A DNA stretch of 15,782 nt from Bacteroidales bacterium (GTDB lineage Bacteria > Bacteroidota > Bacteroidia > Bacteroidales > JAOZVK01). How positions within the stretch are numbered: the stretch's first letter is position 1; each line of letters begins with the position of its first letter. Shown piece by piece: positions 1 to 6,917 of this stretch. The translations under genes and the position numbers were made by a program. Under the pieces are notes generated by a model that saw only the letters and a list, made by a program, of their open reading frames with translations, ran no database searches and was not told the origin of the DNA. The stretch spans positions 1 to 15,782 of the forward strand of contig JAOZVK010000068.1 of NCBI GenBank assembly GCA_029938185.1, given 5' to 3'.

Positions 1-2
1 CC

Positions 3-37
3 CAAAAATAGCTTATTTCAGTTTTTTATTAGTTCCT
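3..37. repeat. Terminal direct repeat, left copy
   Basis: This 35-bp stretch recurs at the extreme right end of the window (15748-15782) with one mismatch (ttatttCag here, ttatttAag there). It lies outside any gene and next to palindromic repeat units at both ends. It is either a dispersed repeat family or the arm of a larger element; the window alone cannot tell which. Confidence 0.8.
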
Positions 38-51
38 AAAATGTTTTTTTT

Positions 52-148
52 CGCCCTGAAAGGGCATAAGCATTAACATGGGGCAACGCCCTATGTATGA
101 ATACATTCGCGAGTAAGAACGCCCTGAAAGGGCAAAAGCAATATTAAT
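52..148. repeat. Cluster of REP-like palindromic units
   Basis: Two direct copies of a hairpin GCCCT-GAA-AGGGC (53-65 and 121-133) are each followed by an A-rich tail containing AAGCA and ATTAA. Between them, at 76-96, lies a second hairpin with a 9-bp stem (one G-T pair) and an AAC triloop. The layout of a triloop hairpin plus a short AAGCA..ATTAA spacer resembles the repeat family between the downstream dcw genes, but the stem sequence differs. These look like non-coding REP-type elements. No transposase is present in the window. Confidence 0.7.
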
Positions 149-178
149 AAAAAAAGAATAAAATAATAATTTTGAAAA

Positions 179-286
179 ATGAAAATATCTGAAATTATAA
201 TTAAAAACTTATTTAGATTATCTGATTATATTCTTGATATAAAATATAATAAGCTAATTATTGTTGCAGAAAAACTACAATCTTAA
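179..286 (+). CDS. Possible 35-codon small ORF, unassigned
   Basis: An open frame from ATG at 179 to TAA at 284-286 would encode 35 residues (starts MKISEIIIKNLFRLSDYI) and ends 38 bp before the rhuM-like gene. In such AT-rich DNA an ORF of this length may be chance. No recognised family or motif is seen. It could be a leader, a remnant of a larger gene, or nothing. The rest of the 1-324 gap holds repeats and AT-rich sequence only. Confidence 0.15.
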   Translation: MKISEIIIKNLFRLSDYILDIKYNKLIIVAEKLQS

Positions 287-324
287 AAATAATCTACTAT
301 AAAACATTTTGAAAAAACAAAAAA

Positions 325-1338
325 ATGATAAGTAAGCAAAAAGATAACAATTCCCAGTTTATTGTTTATATTTCTGAAAAAGGAAAAACAAAAATTGATG
401 TTCGTTTTCAAGATGAAACTGTTTGGCTAACTCAAAAAGAATTAGCAAATATGTTTCAAACAACACGCGAGAATGTTACTTTGCATATAAATAATATTTT
501 TAATGAAAACGAATTAGATGAAATTTCAACCTGTAAGGATTTCTTACAAGTTCGCACAGAAGGTAAACGAGAAGTCAAAAGAAATGTAAAACATTATAAT
601 CTTGACATGATAATTTCAGTTGGCTATCGTATAAAATCCGGGATTGCGACTAAATTTCGTCAGTGGGCAACTGCACATTTACGAGAATTTATCGTAAAAG
701 GATTTATTCTTGACGATGAACGTTTAAAAAATCCTGATTTGCCTTTTGATTATTTTGATGAATTATTGCTTCGTATCCAAGATATACGAACCTCAGAAAA
801 ACGATTTTACAGAAAAATAACTGATATTTACGCAACAAGTGTAGATTACGACCCGACAACAAATGAAAGTATTTTGTTTTTCAAAACAGTTCAAAATAAA
901 ATGCATTGGGCGATAACAGGAAAAACAGCAGCAGAAATAATCCATGAAAGAGTAGATGGTGAAAAGCAAAATCTGGGACTTACAAATTGGCGTGGTGATA
1001 AAATAAGAAAACAGGACGTTTCAGTTGCAAAAAACTACTTAACCGAAAAAGAATTAGAACCATTAAATAATCTTGTAGAGCAATATCTTGTATTTGCAAC
1101 TGGACAAGCAATACAACGAGTTCCAATGTATATGAAAGATTGGATTACAAAACTAAACGGTTTTTTAACACTCAACAATAGAGAAATACTTGAACATGCA
1201 GGACGAATTTCTCATGAACTTGCAAAAGGGAAAGCTGAAACTGAATATAAAATATACCAAACAAAACAATTAAATACTCAAAAACAGCTTGATACAGATT
1301 TTGAAAAAGCTATAAAACGAATAGATAAGAAAACCTAA
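325..1338 (+). CDS. RhuM-family (virulence RhuM) protein
   Basis: This 337-aa soluble protein matches the pattern of the RhuM family, named after a gene of the Salmonella SPI-3 island. Features I recognise are the opening YISEKGKTKIDVRFQDETVW (residues 15-34), a helix-turn-helix-like stretch WLTQKELANMFQTTRENV (34-51), the block YNLDMIISVGYRIKSG (91-106), then FRQWAT and LREFIVKGF (111-127) and the RTSEKRFYRKITDIYA block (155-170). The C-terminal part is helical and rich in Lys and Gln. There is no signal peptide or membrane segment. Family members are common in mobile and defence-associated regions, and their biochemical role is not established; the HTH suggests DNA binding. The gene sits just before mraY, where Bacteroidota usually have murE, so it looks like an insertion into the cluster. 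Family call is firm, function is not. Confidence 0.85.
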   Translation: MISKQKDNNSQFIVYISEKGKTKIDVRFQDETVWLTQKELANMFQTTRENVTLHINNIFNENELDEISTCKDFLQVRTEGKREVKRNVKHYNLDMIISVGYRIKSGIATKFRQWATAHLREFIVKGFILDDERLKNPDLPFDYFDELLLRIQDIRTSEKRFYRKITDIYATSVDYDPTTNESILFFKTVQNKMHWAITGKTAAEIIHERVDGEKQNLGLTNWRGDKIRKQDVSVAKNYLTEKELEPLNNLVEQYLVFATGQAIQRVPMYMKDWITKLNGFLTLNNREILEHAGRISHELAKGKAETEYKIYQTKQLNTQKQLDTDFEKAIKRIDKKT

Positions 1339-1391
1339 AATCTGTTTGTAAAGATTACTTACTAAATCACAATTAATTATAATATAAATTT

Positions 1392-1423
1392 TGCGTAAGC
1401 AACATTAAAAAGGTCGAAGACCT
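1392..1423 (+). repeat. dcw intergenic palindromic repeat, copy 1
   Basis: This is a clean copy: tgcgtaagcaacatt, A-rich linker, then hairpin AGGTC-GAA-GACCT. The first part can itself fold as TGC-GTAA-GCA, a GNRA-type tetraloop. The copy ends 17 bp before the mraY start codon, so it would lie in the mRNA leader of mraY if transcription starts upstream. Confidence 0.85.
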
Positions 1424-1440
1424 AAAACTAATAAAATTAA

Positions 1441-2661
1441 ATGTTATACTATTTATTTCAATATTTTGACTCTTTAGGCTTTCCAGGAGCAGGAGTTTTT
1501 CAATATATTACATTTAGAGCATCAATTACAGCAATAGTTTCGCTTGTTGTTTCGATGATATATGGAAAAAAAATTATTAGAATTTTGCAAAAAAAGCAAA
1601 TTGGCGAAACAATAAGAGATTTAGGTCTCGAAGGTCAATATCAAAAAAAAGGAACTCCTACAATGGGAGGACTTATTATTATTATATCAATATTAGTTCC
1701 AACTATTCTATTTGCACAGCTACACAATATATACATTATATTGATGCTTATAACAACCTTGTGGCTTGGAACAATCGGTTTTATTGATGATTATATTAAA
1801 GTTTTTAGAAAAAATAAAAAAGGACTTAAAGGTAAATTTAAAATACTGGGGCAAGTAGGCTTAGGACTAATAGTTGGATTAACTGTTTATTTTAGCAATG
1901 ATATAGTTATTAGAGAAAATCCAAGATTTGTTAATACTCTTACGCCTGAATTAATTGAAAAAGAAACACAAAAAAATATAAAATCAACAAAAACCACAAT
2001 CCCTTTTTTTAAAGATAATGAGTTTGACTATGCATATCTTGTTAGTTTTTTGGGAAAATATGCACAACCCGTTGCATGGGGTGTTTTTATATTATTAATA
2101 ATTTTTATAATTACAGCAGTATCCAATGGTGCAAATATGACAGATGGACTTGATGGTTTGGCAACAGGTACTTCTGCAATAATTGGTAGCACATTAGGAG
2201 TATTTGCCTACCTTTCAGGAAATTTAAAATATGCTGATTATCTGAATATTATGTATATTCCTTTTTCGAGTGAATTAGTTATTTTTGCAAGTGCTTTTAT
2301 AGGAGCAACAGTTGGTTTTTTGTGGTATAATTCGTTTCCAGCACAAGTTTTTATGGGCGATACAGGTAGTTTAACATTAGGTGGAATTATTGCAGTTTTT
2401 GCAATTTTGGTTAGAAAAGAATTATTAATACCAATTTTTTGTGGAATTTTCTTAGTCGAAAGTCTATCAGTAATATTACAAGTAGGTTTTTTCAAATATA
2501 CAAAAAAGAGATTTGGTACAGGAAAGCGAATATTTTTAATGGCTCCATTGCATCATCACTATCAGAAAAAAGGATTTCCTGAGCCTAAAATAGTAACAAG
2601 ATTTTTAATTGTTGGTGTTTTATTAGCAATTGTTTCAATAGTAACACTAAAAATACGATAA
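1441..2661 (+). CDS. mraY: Phospho-MurNAc-pentapeptide transferase MraY
   Basis: MraY transfers phospho-MurNAc-pentapeptide from UDP to undecaprenyl phosphate, giving lipid I at the inner face of the cytoplasmic membrane. The 406-aa protein has about ten hydrophobic segments and all family signatures: GTPTMGG (71-77), the Asp pair in FIDDYIK (114-120), NMTDGLDGLA (232-241), FMGDTGSL (304-311) and APLHHHYQKKGF (368-379) with the HHH motif. An extra loop of about 40 residues (roughly 155-195) makes it longer than the approximately 360-aa enterobacterial enzyme, as is common in Bacteroidota. The ATG start fits the usual N-terminus (MLYYLF...FRA) and no Shine-Dalgarno site is seen. It is flanked on both sides by the palindromic repeat. 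Confidence 0.98.
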   Translation: MLYYLFQYFDSLGFPGAGVFQYITFRASITAIVSLVVSMIYGKKIIRILQKKQIGETIRDLGLEGQYQKKGTPTMGGLIIIISILVPTILFAQLHNIYIILMLITTLWLGTIGFIDDYIKVFRKNKKGLKGKFKILGQVGLGLIVGLTVYFSNDIVIRENPRFVNTLTPELIEKETQKNIKSTKTTIPFFKDNEFDYAYLVSFLGKYAQPVAWGVFILLIIFIITAVSNGANMTDGLDGLATGTSAIIGSTLGVFAYLSGNLKYADYLNIMYIPFSSELVIFASAFIGATVGFLWYNSFPAQVFMGDTGSLTLGGIIAVFAILVRKELLIPIFCGIFLVESLSVILQVGFFKYTKKRFGTGKRIFLMAPLHHHYQKKGFPEPKIVTRFLIVGVLLAIVSIVTLKIR

Positions 2662-2746
2662 AAAAAAGTGGTTCTTCAAGTTTATTTACGCACAAATTTA
2701 TTTTTGCTTTTTAATTAATTGATAATCAATAATAGTAAAATTTTTC

Positions 2747-2779
2747 ATGCGTAAGCAACATTAAAAGGCTCGAAGAGCC
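2747..2779 (+). repeat. dcw intergenic palindromic repeat, copy 2
   Basis: The copy reads atgcgtaagcaacattaa followed by hairpin GGCTC-GAA-GAGCC. Compared with copy 1, two stem pairs have changed on both sides (G-C to C-G and A-T to G-C), so the fold is kept while the sequence differs. It is the first of three copies in the 174-bp mraY-murD gap. Confidence 0.85.
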
Positions 2780-2785
2780 AAAAAA

Positions 2786-2816
2786 GCGAAAGCATCAATA
2801 AATAGGTCTAAGACCT
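2786..2816 (+). repeat. dcw intergenic palindromic repeat, copy 3 (diverged)
   Basis: A diverged copy that begins gcgaaagcatcaataaat and ends with hairpin AGGTC-TAA-GACCT. The GTAA loop of the first part is GAAA here, still a GNRA loop. It lies 7 bp after copy 2 and 19 bp before copy 4, forming a short tandem cluster. Confidence 0.7.
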
Positions 2817-2835
2817 CAATAACAGTAAACTATTT

Positions 2836-2868
2836 ATGCGTAAGCAAAAAAAAAAGGCTCGAAGAGCC
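2836..2868 (+). repeat. dcw intergenic palindromic repeat, copy 4, overlapping murD start
   Basis: The copy reads atgcgtaagc, a run of ten A, then hairpin GGCTC-GAA-GAGCC. Its first three bases are the murD start codon, and the whole unit is translated as the first 11 codons of murD. On the - strand the hairpin is followed by ten T, which has the form of an intrinsic terminator facing away from murD. Confidence 0.85.
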
Positions 2869-4194
2869 AAAATTGCAATACTTGGAGCAGGCGAAAGTGG
2901 GGTAGGAGCAGCAGTTTTGGCAAAAAAAAATCTTGATAATGTTTTTGTTTCAGATATTGGAGAAATTAAATCTAAATATAAAAATATTTTAAATAAGTAT
3001 AAAATTGAATGGGAGGAAAACAAGCACAATGAAGAAAAAATTTTAAGTGTTGATTTGATTATTAAAAGTCCAGGAATTCCTGATACTTCAAAAATGATTA
3101 GATTAGCTATTGAAAAGAAAATAAAAATTATTTCTGAAATTGAGTTTGCATATAAATATACAAATGCAAAAACAATATGTATAACCGGGAGTAATGGCAA
3201 AACAACCACAGCACTTTTGATATATCATATTTTAAAAAATGTAGGATTAAAAGTTGGTTTGGCTGGTAATATCGGGCATAGTTTTGCAATGCAAGTTGCT
3301 AATAATAATTTCGACTATTATGTTATAGAACTAAGTAGTTTTCAGCTCGATAATATGTATGACTTTAGGGCTGATATAGCACTTTTATTAAACATAAGTC
3401 CAGACCATTTAGATAGATACGATAATGATTTTAATAAATATATTGAATCGAAATTCAGAATTATACAAAATCAAACTAAAAATGATTTTTTTATTTATAA
3501 TCCAGATGATAAAAATATCAAAAATTGGATAAAAAATAAGAAAATTAATTCAACAAAATTACAAGTGTCTTTAGAAAATAAATTAGTAAAAGGTGCTTTT
3601 TTAGAAGATAATAAGGTAGTTATAAATATTGAAAATAAAAAATTTAATATGTTTACAGACAGCTTAACAATAAAAGGAAAACACAATACAAGTAATTCTA
3701 TGTTTGCAGCATTATCGGCAAAACTTGTAAATATTAGAAACGAAAGTATTCGTGAATCTTTATCCGACTTTAAGGGTGTAGAGCATAGATTAGAGGAATT
3801 TATAAGTGTAAGAGGAATTGATTTTATAAATGACTCAAAAGCAACAAATATAAATTCGACATGGTATGCTCTTGAAAGCATGGAAGATAATGTGGTTTTA
3901 ATTTTGGGCGGTGTTGATAAAGGTAATGATTACAGTATTTTATACGATTTAGTTAAAAGCAAAGTCAAAGTAATTGTATGTTTAAGCAAAGATTGTTTAA
4001 AAATCAAAAAAGCATTTGGCAAGATTGTTCCTATTTATAAGGTAAGTTCAATGGACGAAGCTGTAAAAACATCATACAATTTTGCAAAAGATGGTGATAC
4101 TGTTTTACTTTCTCCCGCTTGTGCAAGTTTCGATTTTTTTGAAAACTACGAAGATAGAGGAAACCAATTTAAAAGTGCTGTACTTAATCTGTAA
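2836..4194 (+). CDS. murD: UDP-MurNAc-L-alanine:D-glutamate ligase MurD
   Basis: MurD adds D-glutamate to UDP-MurNAc-L-Ala in the cytoplasm, using ATP. The 452-aa protein shows the N-terminal UDP-binding fold (ILGAGESGVGAA, 15-26), the ATP P-loop ITGSNGKTTT (116-125), ELSSFQLD (165-172), NISPDHLDRY (186-195), GKHN (281-284), HRLEEF (317-322), INDSKATN (331-338) and the C-terminal LSPACASFDFFENYEDRGNQF block (425-445). The recognisable homologous sequence begins at about residue 11 (AKIAILG). Residues 1-11 (MRKQKKKARRA) are encoded by palindromic repeat copy 4. No other ATG lies between that ATG and the conserved region in this frame, so the repeat appears to supply the start codon. A TTG or GTG start is not seen in the short stretch either; a rare ATT start at 2869 cannot be excluded. 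Confidence 0.97.
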   Translation: MRKQKKKARRAKIAILGAGESGVGAAVLAKKNLDNVFVSDIGEIKSKYKNILNKYKIEWEENKHNEEKILSVDLIIKSPGIPDTSKMIRLAIEKKIKIISEIEFAYKYTNAKTICITGSNGKTTTALLIYHILKNVGLKVGLAGNIGHSFAMQVANNNFDYYVIELSSFQLDNMYDFRADIALLLNISPDHLDRYDNDFNKYIESKFRIIQNQTKNDFFIYNPDDKNIKNWIKNKKINSTKLQVSLENKLVKGAFLEDNKVVINIENKKFNMFTDSLTIKGKHNTSNSMFAALSAKLVNIRNESIRESLSDFKGVEHRLEEFISVRGIDFINDSKATNINSTWYALESMEDNVVLILGGVDKGNDYSILYDLVKSKVKVIVCLSKDCLKIKKAFGKIVPIYKVSSMDEAVKTSYNFAKDGDTVLLSPACASFDFFENYEDRGNQFKSAVLNL

Positions 4195-4210
4195 AAAAAT
4201 CTATACTTTA

Positions 4211-4238
4211 AATGGTTCAATGGTTCAATGGTTCAATG
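4211..4238. repeat. Short 8-bp tandem repeat
   Basis: Three and a half copies of aatggttc follow the murD stop within the 265-bp murD-ftsW gap. The array is exact. It has no evident coding role and may be a slippage-prone microsatellite. Confidence 0.8.
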
Positions 4239-4338
4239 CGTTGATTAATAATTGATAATAGTTTAATAAAGTTATAACTGTTTAAAGTAAACAAAAATTT
4301 TGCTTAATAAACAAAGTTGCACAGTATAATATGTAAGT

Positions 4339-4454
4339 GCCTAACAAAAGTTTTTAACATTTATATTTTGATAAATTGCATATTATTTGAGTATTAACAA
4401 AATGCGTAAGCAACATTAAATAGATCGAAGACCTTAAAAAAGGCTTGAAGAGCC
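4339..4454 (+). repeat. Composite repeat before ftsW (extended arm, core copy 5 and half copy)
   Basis: The left arm (4339-4362, ctaacaaaagtttttaacat) recurs before murG and before the lipoprotein gene. About 40 bp later comes the core (4402-4434), atgcgtaagcaacattaaa with hairpin AGATC-GAA-GACCT carrying one mismatch. A second hairpin without its leader follows at 4442-4454 (GGCTT-GAA-GAGCC, one G-T pair). The arm plus core appears to be a larger unit of about 95 bp that has spread several times. The second hairpin ends 5 bp before the preferred ftsW start. Confidence 0.75.
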
Positions 4455-4459
4455 AAAAT

Positions 4460-5632
4460 ATGAAAGAAATTTTAAATAAATATTTTAAAGGCGATGGAGT
4501 AATATGGGGTATATTATTTATACTCTTTATATTCTCATTGTTGGCAGTATATAGTTCAACAGGAACATTGGCATATAAATATCAAGGAGGAAATACCTCT
4601 TTTTATCTTTTTAGACATGTGAAATTTCTAATATTAGGTTTTTTGGTAACTTATATAACCCACAAAATTCCATACAGATATTTTTCTCTTCTGTCTCAAT
4701 TATTGTTTATTGTATCAATACTATTATTGATATTTACCTTATTTATGGGGGTTACTAAGAACGAAGCTACCAGATGGTTAACACTACCTGGAATAGGTAT
4801 AAATTTTCAAACCTCAGATTTTGCAAAACTTGCTTTATTGATGTTTGTTGCACGCTTATTATCAAAAAGCCAAGACAGCGAAGAGGAATTAAAAAATGTA
4901 TTTAAACCTATCATTATTTCAATAATTGTAATATGTGGTTTAATTTTGCCAGCAAACTTTTCAACTGCTGCATTGTTGTTTGTAACAGCATGGTTCTTGA
5001 TGTTTATTGGTCGTATTCAAGCAAAATATTTGTTTGGCTCAATTGCAATTGTGGTAGTTTTTTTCTTCTTTTTCTTATCTATTGCTATAAACATGCCAAG
5101 TAAAGGAAGAATTGGTACTTGGAAAAAACGTATCGAAAACTTTATTAATGAGGATAGTAGAACAAACTATCAGGCAGAGCAAGCAAAAATTGCAATTGTA
5201 ACAGGAGGAATATTTGGCAAAGGACCAGGAAATAGCACACAAAGAAATTTTTTACCACATCCATATTCCGATTTTATATATGCAATAATAATAGAAGAGT
5301 ATGGTTTAATTGGTGGTATATTTATTTTAATATTATATTTAATTTTATTGTATAGAACAGGAGTTATTGTTAAAAAATCATTAAGAACATTCTCTGCATT
5401 TTTATCAATTGGATTAACTATTAGTCTTGTTTTTCAGGCTTTAATAAATATGGCAGTTGCTGTAAACCTAATACCTGTAACCGGACAACCACTACCTTTT
5501 GTGAGTATGGGAGGAACATCAATATTATTTACAAGTGTAGCATTTGGTATTATTTTGAGTGTAAGTCAAGGTATCGAAAAAGATAAAATAAAAATGGAAA
5601 CTGAAACAGAAATTGAAACAAAAAATGCTTAG
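4460..5632 (+). CDS. ftsW: Septal peptidoglycan polymerase FtsW (SEDS family)
   Basis: FtsW is the membrane glycosyltransferase that polymerises lipid II at the division septum together with the class B PBP FtsI. The 390-aa product has about ten membrane segments and SEDS signatures: TRWLTLPG (104-111), SDFAKLALL (119-127), GKGPGNSTQRNFLPHPYSDF (253-272) with the conserved Asp of the catalytic cavity at 271, EEYGLIGG (279-286) and PVTGQPLPFVSMGGTS (339-354). The usual P-[DE]-x-G-T element appears as PANFST. The C-terminus is short and charged (METETEIETK). I chose ATG 4460. A TTG at 4445 in the same frame would add five residues, but it lies inside the repeat hairpin and the added residues look non-homologous. 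Confidence 0.96.
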   Translation: MKEILNKYFKGDGVIWGILFILFIFSLLAVYSSTGTLAYKYQGGNTSFYLFRHVKFLILGFLVTYITHKIPYRYFSLLSQLLFIVSILLLIFTLFMGVTKNEATRWLTLPGIGINFQTSDFAKLALLMFVARLLSKSQDSEEELKNVFKPIIISIIVICGLILPANFSTAALLFVTAWFLMFIGRIQAKYLFGSIAIVVVFFFFFLSIAINMPSKGRIGTWKKRIENFINEDSRTNYQAEQAKIAIVTGGIFGKGPGNSTQRNFLPHPYSDFIYAIIIEEYGLIGGIFILILYLILLYRTGVIVKKSLRTFSAFLSIGLTISLVFQALINMAVAVNLIPVTGQPLPFVSMGGTSILFTSVAFGIILSVSQGIEKDKIKMETETEIETKNA

Positions 5633-5634
5633 TG

Positions 5635-5776
5635 GTAGTCTTACAAAAGTTTTTCGACATTTATTTTTTGTTAAATTGCATACTATTAGAATATTAATAG
5701 AATGCGTAAACAACATTAAATAGGCGAAGACATTAATTATATACCTTAAGGAAGCAATTAAGTTGGTCAAAAACCT
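5635..5776 (+). repeat. Composite repeat before murG (extended arm, core copy 6 and degenerate copy)
   Basis: The left arm (5635-5662) is identical over 28 bp to the arm at 10755-10782. The core at 5702-5732 (atgcgtaaacaacattaaat) has lost part of its hairpin (AGGCGAAGACAT). A further degenerate unit at 5748-5776 keeps gaagcaatta and a weak TGGTC-AAA-AACCT arrangement. It fills the ftsW-murG gap and stops 14 bp before murG. Confidence 0.65.
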
Positions 5777-5790
5777 TTAATTAATAATAA

Positions 5791-6879
5791 ATGAGCAAAA
5801 AAATAATCATAAGCGGAGGAGGAACAGGAGGACATATTTTCCCTGCAATCTCAATTGCCAATGCATTAAAAAAAATAGATTCTTCTATTGAAATTCTTTT
5901 TGTTGGTGCTATTGGTCGAATTGAGATGGATAAAGTTCCAAAAGCAGGTTATAAAATTATTGGTTTATCTATTGAAGGTTTTGAAAGAAAGTTGTCTCTA
6001 AAAAATGTAATTGTAATTTTTAAATTTATAAAAAGCTTTTTCAAATCATTAAAAATTATTAAATCATATAAGCCAGATGCTGTTGTTGGAGTTGGAGGAT
6101 ATGCAAGTTCTGCAATTTTATATGCTGCTAATTTTAAAAAAATACCAACATTAATTCAAGAACAAAACTCATATGCTGGTCTAACTAATAAGTTATTAGC
6201 ACAAAAAGTTCACAAAATTTGTGTAGCATATGATGGAATGGAAAAGTTTTTTTCGGAAGATAAAATAATTTTAACAGGAAATCCGGTTAGAAGCGATATT
6301 TTAAATAAAATTGATAAAAGCGAAGCACTAAAGTATTTCGGGTTTACAAATTCACATAAAACAATTTTAGTAATAGGTGGTAGTTTAGGGGCAAGGACAA
6401 TAAATCAAAGTGTCTTAAAAAAAATTAATAAAATCAAAGAATCTAATATAAATTTAATTTGGCAAGTTGGAAAATATTATTATAATGATATAAGTGAAAA
6501 ATTAAAAAATACTAATTTAGATAATATTCTTGTAAAAGACTTTGTAATAAGAATGGATTATGCATTTGCATCAGCCGATTTAGTTATTTCAAGAGCTGGA
6601 GCTGGAACAATTTCAGAATTGTGTTTGGTAAAGAAGGCAGTAATACTGGTTCCTTCGCCAAATGTTGCAGAAGACCATCAAACTAAAAATGCAATGAATC
6701 TTGTGAAAAACAATGCTGCTATACTAGTAAATGACTCTGAAGCCAAAGAGCTATTAGTAGATAAAGCCTTAGAATTGATAAACAATGAAGATAAAATAAA
6801 AGAATTATCTGAAAATATAGCATCAATGGCATTTCATAATTCAGCAGATATTATTGCTAAGGAAGTACTAAGTTTATGA
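5791..6879 (+). CDS. murG: UDP-GlcNAc:lipid I GlcNAc transferase MurG
   Basis: MurG adds GlcNAc to lipid I to form lipid II at the cytoplasmic membrane face. The 362-aa GT28-family protein has the glycine-rich loop ISGGGTGGHIFPA (7-19) with the conserved His15, GVGGYASS (100-107), QEQNSYAGLTNK (123-134), NPVR (164-167), the second glycine-rich loop VIGGSLGARTIN (194-205), SRAGAGTISEL (267-277) with the Glu that contacts the sugar, and EDHQTKNA (294-301). Length and start are normal for the family and no segment is missing. The stop codon is followed after 38 bp by the inserted two-domain NTPase gene rather than by murC, its usual neighbour. This 38-bp gap is the only non-overlapping gap upstream of ftsQ, apart from the one before murC, that lacks a + oriented repeat. 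Confidence 0.97.
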   Translation: MSKKIIISGGGTGGHIFPAISIANALKKIDSSIEILFVGAIGRIEMDKVPKAGYKIIGLSIEGFERKLSLKNVIVIFKFIKSFFKSLKIIKSYKPDAVVGVGGYASSAILYAANFKKIPTLIQEQNSYAGLTNKLLAQKVHKICVAYDGMEKFFSEDKIILTGNPVRSDILNKIDKSEALKYFGFTNSHKTILVIGGSLGARTINQSVLKKINKIKESNINLIWQVGKYYYNDISEKLKNTNLDNILVKDFVIRMDYAFASADLVISRAGAGTISELCLVKKAVILVPSPNVAEDHQTKNAMNLVKNNAAILVNDSEAKELLVDKALELINNEDKIKELSENIASMAFHNSADIIAKEVLSL

Positions 6880-6917
6880 ATTTTACTTTACTTATGCATA
6901 AATAAATTTAACAATAT

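Noticed and set aside
52..148. CRISPR array from the repeated GCCCTGAAAGGGC units
   Set aside because: There are only two copies with irregular spacing, the units are palindromic REP-like elements, and no cas gene is present.
4445..4459. TTG start of ftsW, five codons upstream of the ATG
   Set aside because: It is in the repeat hairpin and adds non-homologous residues; the ATG at 4460 is a better start.
6891..6899. cttatgcat as a remnant of a - oriented repeat split by the NTPase-HNH insertion
   Set aside because: Nine bases in AT-rich DNA are too few to claim homology, and no matching other half is seen at the right junction in a suitable place.
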